In this document: positions 1 through 5,292 of the stretch, one piece after another | Numbering within the stretch: the first letter of the stretch is position 1 | Layout of the letters: every line of letters starts with the position of its first letter | Assembly (NCBI GenBank): GCA_946999025.1 | Contig: CAMQBP010000161.1 | Location: 1 to 5,292 of the forward strand | Length of the DNA: 5,292 bases | DNA from: an uncultured Prevotella sp. | GTDB lineage: Bacteria; Bacteroidota; Bacteroidia; Bacteroidales; Bacteroidaceae | Direction: 5' to 3' | Notes under the pieces: model-generated | The model's database searches: none | Seen by the model: only the letters and a program-made list of their open reading frames with translations | What the model was told of the DNA's origin: nothing | Translations under genes and position numbers: made by a program

Positions 1-1766
1 TTGTATGCCAGGAAACTAACCTGCAATCCGCCATGGTCGGCCAAATTCTCACCCAACGTGAAGCGTCCGTTGGCCTTGAGGTCGGGCAAAACATTGATAT
101 TGGAGAAGAAAGCGGCATACATATCGGCTCGCTCGTTGAAGCCTTTCGCATCGTTGGCAGTCCACCAATCGTTCATGTTGCCATTGGCATCGTACTGGCG
201 ACCTTGGTCATCAAATCCGTGTGTCATCTCATGACCAATCACCACGCCTATGGCACCATAGTTGAAGGCCTCGTCGGCCTTAGGGTCGAAGAACGGATAT
301 TGCAGGATTCCCGCTGGGAAACAAATCTCGTTGGTGGTAGGATTGTAATAGGCGTTCACGGTTTGCGGCGTCATGAACCACTCATCACGGTCGACTGGCT
401 TACCGGCACGCTCGGCAATATGATTTTCGTGTGCGAACTGGCGGCATGCCATAACGTTCTCATAGAACGACTTAGCGGGGTCGATGTTCAACTTTGAATA
501 GTCGCGCCACTTGTTAGGATAGCCAATCTTTACATAGAATTTATCCAACTTCTTATGCGCTTCGGCCTTGGTTGTATCACTCATCCATGTTTGTGCATCA
601 ATACGTTGGCCCAATGCAATTTGCAGATTGCGCACCAAGTTCTCCATCTTCTTTTTAGAACTCTCAGGGAAGTAACGGGCTACGTACATCTTGCCGAGCG
701 CCTCGCCCATCTGTGCCTCAACCTGATTGGTGGCACGTTTCCACAGAGGATAATCCTCCTTGCGACCACTCATGGTCTTACCAAAGAAGTTGAAGTTAGC
801 CTCACGGATTGCATCGGTGAGATAGCTTGATGACGACATGATGACATCCCACTCCATCAACGCGCGCAAATCGTCGGCAGTGGCAGCAGCCGACAGCTTG
901 TCATATCCTTCCAGGAATGACGGTTGGCCGACAACCATCGTCTGGATGTACTCACTCTTCACGCCCTCCGCATTAGCCATGCCTTCGAGGTTGATGTTGG
1001 GATAATTGGCCTTGAACTCTTTCAAGGTCATCTTGTTGTAGTTGGCTTGTGGGTCGCGAAGTTCCGTCATGCTCTTTGAAATCAACGCAAGTGCGGTCTC
1101 GGTTTTGAAAATGACATCCGCCTTTGCCTGAGCCTGAGCCTCATCAAATCCATAGAGGCTGAACATGCGAGCGATGTGCTTCTTATATTCGTCGCGAATG
1201 GCAACGGTGGCCGCATCGTTGTTGAGGTAATAGTCTTTCTGACCCAATGTCAAACCACTCTGACTGACGTTCAGAATGTTCATCGTCACATTCTTTTCGT
1301 CAGCAGCGAAGTAAGTACCGCAAGCGACACCATATCCCTGAGCGGCATACTTCAATTGCAGCTGTTCCAAATCTTTCTTCGTTTTGGCAGCTTCCATCTC
1401 ATCCAACAAGGGCTTCACAGGTTTGATGCCCTCCTTGTTTCGACGGTCGGCATCCATGGCGAGTTTGTAGAAGTCGGACAGTTTTTGCTCCATCGTACCT
1501 TTCTTGTACGTCTTCTTCTGCAACTCACCCAAGATGGTGTTAATTCGCTTGTTATTGTCTTCAGCCAGTTGGTCGAAGCTGCCAAAGCGCGAATATGCCG
1601 CGGGCAGCGGATGTTTCTTCTGCCATCCGCCCGTGGCAAACTGGTAAAAATCATCGGCTGGGCGGACAGACTTGTCAAAATTAGCCTCGACAAGTCCCGA
1701 TTTTGATTGTGCCATACCCATCGTGGGTGCCACCATCAACATCATGATTGGAAATAAATGTTTCAT
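1..1766 (-). CDS. pepO: Secreted M13-family zinc metallopeptidase (neprilysin/PepO-like), C-terminus cut by window edge
   Basis: The reading frame is open from the ATG at 1764-1766 to the left edge: 588 full codons, of a family that is usually about 670-690 residues, so roughly the last 85-100 residues are missing. Residues 1-19 form a signal peptide (Lys2, a Met/Leu/Val-rich core, then GMA before Gln20) with no lipobox Cys, implying export to the periplasm or beyond. An M13 N-terminal domain follows, starting near DDFYQFATGGW. The catalytic domain carries the substrate-binding NAYY at 471-474, the zinc motif HEMTH at 512-516 (ligands His512 and His516, catalytic Glu513) and GENLAD with the third ligand Glu573 and Asp577. 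Spacing from Asn471 to His512 (41) and from Glu573 to Asp577 (4) matches neprilysin, so the enzyme should be active on oligopeptides. The ATG was chosen because it gives an intact signal peptide; later Met codons would truncate it. No Shine-Dalgarno is visible and the leader is A-rich. The physiological substrate cannot be read from the sequence; the symbol follows the PepO family name only. Confidence 0.95.
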   Translation of the reverse strand, partial: MKHLFPIMMLMVAPTMGMAQSKSGLVEANFDKSVRPADDFYQFATGGWQKKHPLPAAYSRFGSFDQLAEDNNKRINTILGELQKKTYKKGTMEQKLSDFYKLAMDADRRNKEGIKPVKPLLDEMEAAKTKKDLEQLQLKYAAQGYGVACGTYFAADEKNVTMNILNVSQSGLTLGQKDYYLNNDAATVAIRDEYKKHIARMFSLYGFDEAQAQAKADVIFKTETALALISKSMTELRDPQANYNKMTLKEFKANYPNINLEGMANAEGVKSEYIQTMVVGQPSFLEGYDKLSAAATADDLRALMEWDVIMSSSSYLTDAIREANFNFFGKTMSGRKEDYPLWKRATNQVEAQMGEALGKMYVARYFPESSKKKMENLVRNLQIALGQRIDAQTWMSDTTKAEAHKKLDKFYVKIGYPNKWRDYSKLNIDPAKSFYENVMACRQFAHENHIAERAGKPVDRDEWFMTPQTVNAYYNPTTNEICFPAGILQYPFFDPKADEAFNYGAIGVVIGHEMTHGFDDQGRQYDANGNMNDWWTANDAKGFNERADMYAAFFSNINVLPDLKANGRFTLGENLADHGGLQVSFLAY

Positions 1767-1780
1767 AAATTTTAAAGTAT

Positions 1781-1897
1781 TTTAGTTTACGAGTTTTTTA
1801 GTTTACGAGTTTACAAGTTGATAGTTAACAAGTTGATAGTTCACAGTTCAAACCTCAAAGTTCAATGTTCAAAGTTCAATGTTCAAAGTTCACAGTT
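1781..1897. repeat. Tract of degenerate 7-8 bp direct repeats ending in AGTT
   Basis: Read on the plus strand, almost the whole tract divides into short units ending in AGTT or a close variant. There are three blocks. At 1842-1897 are eight consecutive heptamers: CACAGTT, CAAACCT, CAAAGTT, CAATGTT, CAAAGTT, CAATGTT, CAAAGTT, CACAGTT. Within them the 14-mer caatgttcaaagtt is exactly duplicated at 1863-1876 and 1877-1890. At 1813-1841 the 14-mer acaagttgatagtt occurs twice (1813-1826 and 1828-1841). At 1781-1811 the 15-mer tttagtttacgagtt occurs twice (1781-1795 and 1797-1811). The rightmost unit overlaps the last codons and the TGA stop of the ABC-F gene, and the tract fills most of the 123-bp gap before the peptidase gene. 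I see no long inverted repeat, so it does not look like an insertion-sequence end or a CRISPR. Its function is unknown. Confidence 0.85.
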
Positions 1898-3851
1898 TTT
1901 CCATTTTCTCATTAAGCTCCATCCATTGTTCGTTTTCTGCATCCAATGCCCGTTGAACGGATGTGTATTCAGTGACCAACTCCATGTTAGACGCATTTTT
2001 TGGTTGTGAGAGAATGGTGTTTAGTTCGGTGATACGCTTTTCCATGGAAGCAATTTTAGCTTCACTCTCCTCGATGCTCCGTTTTAGTTTGCGTACTTTC
2101 TTTTGCTGTTCCTTGCGCTGGAGATATTCTTCAGCTCCACTCTTTTCTGTTTTTGAAGCTGTTTGCAATGGTTGTAATGCGCCCGACTGTGTGTTTGTGT
2201 GCAAAAGTGAATCGATGCTATGGTTGTCAGCGTCATCACCCATTGCCTGCGCATGACTGCGGATAAAATCGTAAATGCCGCCCAGGTGTTCTTTCACCTG
2301 TCCGCCACCGAACTCGTAAACCTTGCTTACCAGGCCGTCGAGGAAGTCGCGGTCGTGGCTCACCAATATCACCGTGCCATCGAAAGCCTGTATGGCCTCT
2401 TTCAAAACATCTTTTGATGGCATGTCCAAATGGTTGGTAGGCTCGTCAAGAATGAGCAGGTTGACGGGTTGCAAGAGTAAGCGTATCATCGCCAACCTGC
2501 TGCGTTCGCCACCCGATAGCACCTTAACCTTCTTCTCAGACGTTTCGCCACCGAACATAAACGCACCCAATAGGTCGTTGATTTTCAGCCGCATGTCACC
2601 CGTTGCCACACGGTCAATTGTTTCGTAAATCGTCAGTTCCTCATCCAGCAACTGCGCTTGGTTTTGTGCGAAATAGCCTATCTGCACGTTGTGACCCACC
2701 TTGAGGGTGCCAGTATACGGAATCTCACCCATGATACATTTGACCAAGGTAGATTTACCTTCGCCATTTTTACCGACAAAGGCAACCTTCTCCCCACGTT
2801 TAAGGGTGAAAGTAACGTCTTTAAACACCGTATGAGAGCCATAATCTTTACGAAGTTCATCACAAATTATAGGATAATCACCACTTCGAAGGCATGGGGG
2901 AAACTTCAAGTGCATGCGTTTGTTATCCACCTCATCGACCTCAATGAGTTCTAACTTTTCCAGTTGACGGATGCGCTGTTGCACCTGAATCGCCTTGGTT
3001 GCTTGATAACGAAAACGCTCGATGAAAGCTTTTGTGTCGGCTATTTCTTTTTGTTGGTTTTCATAGGCACGCAGTTGTTGCTCTCTTCGTTCAGCCCGCA
3101 ACACGACATATTGATCGTATTTAACTTTATAGTCTTCGATGTGGCCACAAGTAATCTCTATCGTACGGTTGGTTACATTATTGATAAAAGCACGGTCGTG
3201 ACTGACCAGCACCACTGCTTTGGCTGATTGAGCGAGAAATTGTTCCAGCCATTGTATCGACTCAATGTCGAGATGGTTGGTTGGTTCGTCCAGCAAAAGC
3301 ACATCAGGGCGACGCAACAAAATCTTCGCCAGTTCGATTCGCATACGCCAACCACCAGAGAACTCGGACGTAGGACGGTCAAAATCGGCCTGAGTAAAGC
3401 CCAGTCCGGTGAGTGTTCGCTCCATTTCGGCCTCATAGTTCTCGCCGCCCATCATCAAATAGCGATCATGTTCCTGCGTAAACTTCTCCACCAGTTCCAT
3501 GTACGACGCACTCTCATAGTCGGTACGGTTGCCCAATTCGTTCTGCATGTGTTCAAGGTGTTCCTTCATGAGCATGCTGTCAGAAAAAGCCTTTCGTGTT
3601 TCTTCCTTGACAGTTGTGTCGTCGGCTATCTTCATCACCTGTGGAAGATAACCAATGGTGGTGTCATTAGGAACCGAAACGACACCCGCAGTAGGTTTCT
3701 GTTGACCATTGAGTATCTTGAGTAAGGTAGATTTACCAGCCCCGTTCTTGCCCACCAATGCAATTCTATCACGCTCATTAATAACAAAACTCACATCGCG
3801 GAACAAGGGTTTCACACCAAATTCTACCTTCAAACCTTCTACTGATACCAT
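1890..3851 (-). CDS. ABC-F family ATPase (YheS/YdiF-like ribosome-associated factor)
   Basis: Complete 653-residue protein with two ABC ATPase domains and no membrane segments, the layout of ABC-F proteins, which bind the ribosomal E site and act on stalled or initiating ribosomes rather than transport. Domain 1 has Walker A GKNGAGKST at 35-42, signature FSGGW around 164-168, Walker B LLLDEP with catalytic Glu189, and the H-switch SHD at 217-219. Domain 2 has GKNGEGKST at 360-368, LSGGE at 445-449, LILDEP with Glu470, and SHD at 498-500. All ATPase residues are intact. The charged helical linker at about 245-305 (including FRYQATKAIQVQQR) is the P-site tRNA interaction motif and is of ordinary length. 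Residues about 570-653 form a Lys/Glu-rich C-terminal coiled coil as in YheS and Uup. Features such as FSGGWRMR and the linker resemble YheS/YdiF more than the antibiotic-resistance ABC-F branches, so a housekeeping translation role is likelier, though resistance cannot be excluded. The ATG at 3849-3851 leads straight into the first ABC strand; no Shine-Dalgarno is at the expected distance. The TGA stop lies inside a repeat unit. Confidence 0.96.
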   Translation of the reverse strand: MVSVEGLKVEFGVKPLFRDVSFVINERDRIALVGKNGAGKSTLLKILNGQQKPTAGVVSVPNDTTIGYLPQVMKIADDTTVKEETRKAFSDSMLMKEHLEHMQNELGNRTDYESASYMELVEKFTQEHDRYLMMGGENYEAEMERTLTGLGFTQADFDRPTSEFSGGWRMRIELAKILLRRPDVLLLDEPTNHLDIESIQWLEQFLAQSAKAVVLVSHDRAFINNVTNRTIEITCGHIEDYKVKYDQYVVLRAERREQQLRAYENQQKEIADTKAFIERFRYQATKAIQVQQRIRQLEKLELIEVDEVDNKRMHLKFPPCLRSGDYPIICDELRKDYGSHTVFKDVTFTLKRGEKVAFVGKNGEGKSTLVKCIMGEIPYTGTLKVGHNVQIGYFAQNQAQLLDEELTIYETIDRVATGDMRLKINDLLGAFMFGGETSEKKVKVLSGGERSRLAMIRLLLQPVNLLILDEPTNHLDMPSKDVLKEAIQAFDGTVILVSHDRDFLDGLVSKVYEFGGGQVKEHLGGIYDFIRSHAQAMGDDADNHSIDSLLHTNTQSGALQPLQTASKTEKSGAEEYLQRKEQQKKVRKLKRSIEESEAKIASMEKRITELNTILSQPKNASNMELVTEYTSVQRALDAENEQWMELNEKMEKL

Positions 3852-3874
3852 GAATATCTCGTTAAATTTAGTCG

Positions 3875-3882
3875 CAAAGTTA
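3875..3882 (-). promoter_or_regulatory. Putative Bacteroidetes -7 promoter box upstream of the ABC-F gene
   Basis: On the minus strand this reads TAACTTTG, a full match to the Bacteroidetes primary-sigma -7 consensus TAnnTTTG. It lies 23 bases before the ABC-F start codon, so transcription would begin near 3866-3869 and leave a short A/T-rich leader of about 15-20 bases. No convincing -33 TTTG element is present at the usual spacing; the closest TTG is only about 13 bases upstream. The box therefore rests on one element and its position. It would make the ABC-F gene (and perhaps the peptidase gene) independent of the YfhO gene. Confidence 0.5.
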
Positions 3883-3899
3883 TATTATCCTCCTTCAAC

Positions 3900-3917
3900 G
3901 CTGTACTTCTTAACAGC
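3900..3917 (-). terminator. Small hairpin just after the YfhO stop, possible weak terminator
   Basis: On the minus strand GCTGT and ACAGC form a perfect 5-bp stem around an 8-base loop (TAAGAAGT), extendable by one or two G-U pairs. It begins four bases after the YfhO-family TGA stop. No U-run follows the stem, so it does not qualify as a classical intrinsic terminator. It may be an attenuating or mRNA-end-stabilising hairpin, or chance. Confidence 0.25.
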
Positions 3918-3921
3918 ACTA

Positions 3922-5292
3922 TCACGCTTGCTTTTCTTCCTTCTGCTTACGCTTACGAAACTCGTTGAAGCATACCAAGATAATCAGTGCCACCAACAAA
4001 GCAAAGGAAATATACGCGATGGTCTCCGTACGATTGACTGATTTCGGGAAGAAACTCAATACCACCGTGTGCTTACCTGGTTTCACCTGGATGGCACGAA
4101 GTATGTAATTAACCCGACCAACCGGCACTTCCTCGCCATCAACCGTGGCCGTCCATTCCGGATAATAAATCTCAGAGAATACCACCACACCCCCTTTGCT
4201 CGACTCTACCTGATAGGTCAGTTGGTTGGGTTCATACTTCTGTAGCGTTACTACCGATGAATGGTCTTGCGCAATAGCCTCGCCAAGTTGTTGTTTGAAT
4301 TTCTTATCAGCCACAGCCTCAGTACGAAGATTCATCTTTCCGATGCGTTCAATTTCCTGATTGGCATTATCTACATACGTCAATTTATCAACAAACCACG
4401 CATTACCAAAGGCGTATGGATTTTTGAGCGGAACGGTTTGTCCACCCTGCAATGGCATGATGAAAAACTTAGTGTTGAGCATGTTCAGCACAGGCGAAAT
4501 GCTATCGCCATTCAACTGCGTCATGTCGCCCTGTGCATCCATAATCCCTTTCATCAGGTTTTGCATTTCAGGTGCGATATAAGCCTCTATCATTTCCTGA
4601 TAACGGCGCAACTTGGCAGGATGATAGCCACCAATGCTCTTGTGGAAATAACTGGTTTCGTTCTCGTTAAACGTACTCGTTGAGAGGTTCAACACACGAT
4701 AGTCGAGTTCTTTGGTCTGCAGAATTTGCTTGTCGGTGGGTGTCATTTCGATGGGATTTTCACGCACACTCTTTTCAACAAACATACTGTCGTACAAGTA
4801 ACGCTTGTTGACAGCCCACATATCTACCAAGCACAACAGGGTAAGCCCACCGATGAGCCATGCTGTACGTATTTTCCTTGCCTTGTAAAGCAGTAAAAAT
4901 AAGGTACCAATGAGGATGATCACAAACGAACGCCAGCAGTCTGTTGTGAAGATAGCTTGCCGCATAGCACGAAGATTTGTCATCAGCGCACCCTGATATT
5001 CGGAAGGAATATTCTTCATAGCCTCCATCTCTGCAGTGGAAATATAGTCGGAGAAGAACGCTGTTGGCATCAGTGCAAACAACAAGCAGAACCCAGCTGT
5101 GAGGCCAAAGCTGATATATACGTACTTCAAGCGTTTGTTCAACAGTTCGGGTTCGTCGATGATTTTCTTCAATGCCATCACGGCCAACAGCGGAATGGTA
5201 AACTCTGCGATAACCAAAATCGACGCCACGGTACGGAATTTGGCGTACATGGGCACATAATCGATGAAGAAATTCGTAAGCGGCATGAAGTT
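3922..5292 (-). CDS. YfhO-family multi-pass membrane protein, C-terminal part (start outside window)
   Basis: The frame is open from the right edge to the TGA at 3922-3924: 456 codons, about the C-terminal half of a family often over 800 residues in Bacteroidetes. The Met codon at 5284-5286 is internal, since the frame continues upstream (Asn-Phe before it). Counting from the first codon in the window, hydrophobic segments lie at about 20-44, 57-80, 120-138 and 143-161. A large soluble domain follows at about 164-421, then a last membrane helix at 422-445 and a short basic tail (RKRKQKEEKQA). Recognisable family blocks are YRVLNL, the segment ending GGYHPAKLRRYQ, LNMLNTKFF, GNAWFVD and YYPEWTA. 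Family knowledge: YfhO proteins are predicted GT-C-type glycosyltransferases, and Gram-positive members are linked to glycosylation of lipoteichoic acid. Bacteroidetes lack that polymer, so the acceptor here is unknown. A role in sugar decoration of an envelope glycan or lipid is inference. The catalytic loops expected nearer the N-terminus are outside the window and cannot be checked. Confidence 0.88.
   Translation of the reverse strand, partial: NFMPLTNFFIDYVPMYAKFRTVASILVIAEFTIPLLAVMALKKIIDEPELLNKRLKYVYISFGLTAGFCLLFALMPTAFFSDYISTAEMEAMKNIPSEYQGALMTNLRAMRQAIFTTDCWRSFVIILIGTLFLLLYKARKIRTAWLIGGLTLLCLVDMWAVNKRYLYDSMFVEKSVRENPIEMTPTDKQILQTKELDYRVLNLSTSTFNENETSYFHKSIGGYHPAKLRRYQEMIEAYIAPEMQNLMKGIMDAQGDMTQLNGDSISPVLNMLNTKFFIMPLQGGQTVPLKNPYAFGNAWFVDKLTYVDNANQEIERIGKMNLRTEAVADKKFKQQLGEAIAQDHSSVVTLQKYEPNQLTYQVESSKGGVVVFSEIYYPEWTATVDGEEVPVGRVNYILRAIQVKPGKHTVVLSFFPKSVNRTETIAYISFALLVALIILVCFNEFRKRKQKEEKQA

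Noticed and set aside
33..497. Plus-strand open frame of 154 codons
   Set aside because: It lies opposite the conserved catalytic domain of the M13 peptidase, which has its zinc motifs on the minus strand, and its translation shows no recognisable domain.
1415..1693. Minus-strand open frame of 92 codons
   Set aside because: It is out of frame with, and inside, the peptidase gene. Its Arg/Ser/Thr-rich translation has no domain.
1176..1706. Plus-strand open frame of 176 codons
   Set aside because: It is antisense to the N-terminal domain of the peptidase. The hydrophobic, Leu/Val-rich translation is what reverse-strand reading of a coding region gives, and no family is recognisable.
1842..1897. 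Possible CRISPR array
   Set aside because: The units are only 7 bp and contiguous, with no spacers.
1818..2009. Plus-strand 63-codon frame beginning in the repeat tract
   Set aside because: Its N-terminal part is translated repeat DNA and the rest is antisense to the ABC-F coiled coil.
2420..3320. Two similar coding blocks around the LDEPTNHLD motifs that could look like an internal duplication
   Set aside because: These are the two homologous ATPase domains expected in every ABC-F protein, and they are well diverged at the DNA level.
3228..3725. Plus-strand open frame of 165 codons
   Set aside because: It is antisense to the first ATPase domain of the ABC-F gene and has no recognisable domain or start signals.
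3889..3895. AAGGAGG on the minus strand, a perfect Shine-Dalgarno-like string
   Set aside because: It is about 37 bases before the ABC-F start and upstream of the putative -7 box, and no start codon lies at a suitable distance. Bacteroidetes rarely rely on such sites.

Overview
The window looks like a stretch of ordinary chromosome from a member of the Bacteroidales, most likely a Prevotella-like gut or oral species. This rests on the protein families (a Bacteroidetes-style YfhO membrane protein, an ABC-F ATPase, a secreted M13 metallopeptidase), start codons without a usable Shine-Dalgarno sequence but with A/T-rich leaders, a TAnnTTTG promoter box before one gene, and moderate GC. The genus is an inference; no rRNA or other marker is present.

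All three genes lie on the minus strand, so transcription runs from the right end to the left. First (3922-5292) is the C-terminal part of a YfhO-family multi-pass membrane protein whose start lies beyond the right edge. After a 70-bp gap with a small hairpin and a promoter-like box comes a complete 653-residue ABC-F ATPase of the YheS/YdiF type (1890-3851). After a 123-bp gap filled with degenerate short repeats comes a secreted M13 (neprilysin/PepO-like) zinc peptidase (1-1766), whose last part runs off the left edge.

The three genes have no obvious shared pathway: one is a cell-envelope membrane protein, one a cytoplasmic ribosome-associated factor, and one an exported peptidase. Shared orientation and short gaps allow read-through, but the promoter-like box before the ABC-F gene and the repeat-filled leader before the peptidase argue against a tight functional operon. 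The coding content is conventional and I see no new biological system. The most unusual element is the heptamer-based repeat tract at 1781-1897, which supplies the stop codon of the ABC-F gene and forms nearly the whole leader of the peptidase gene. No RNA genes, mobile elements, CRISPR arrays or plus-strand genes are supported.
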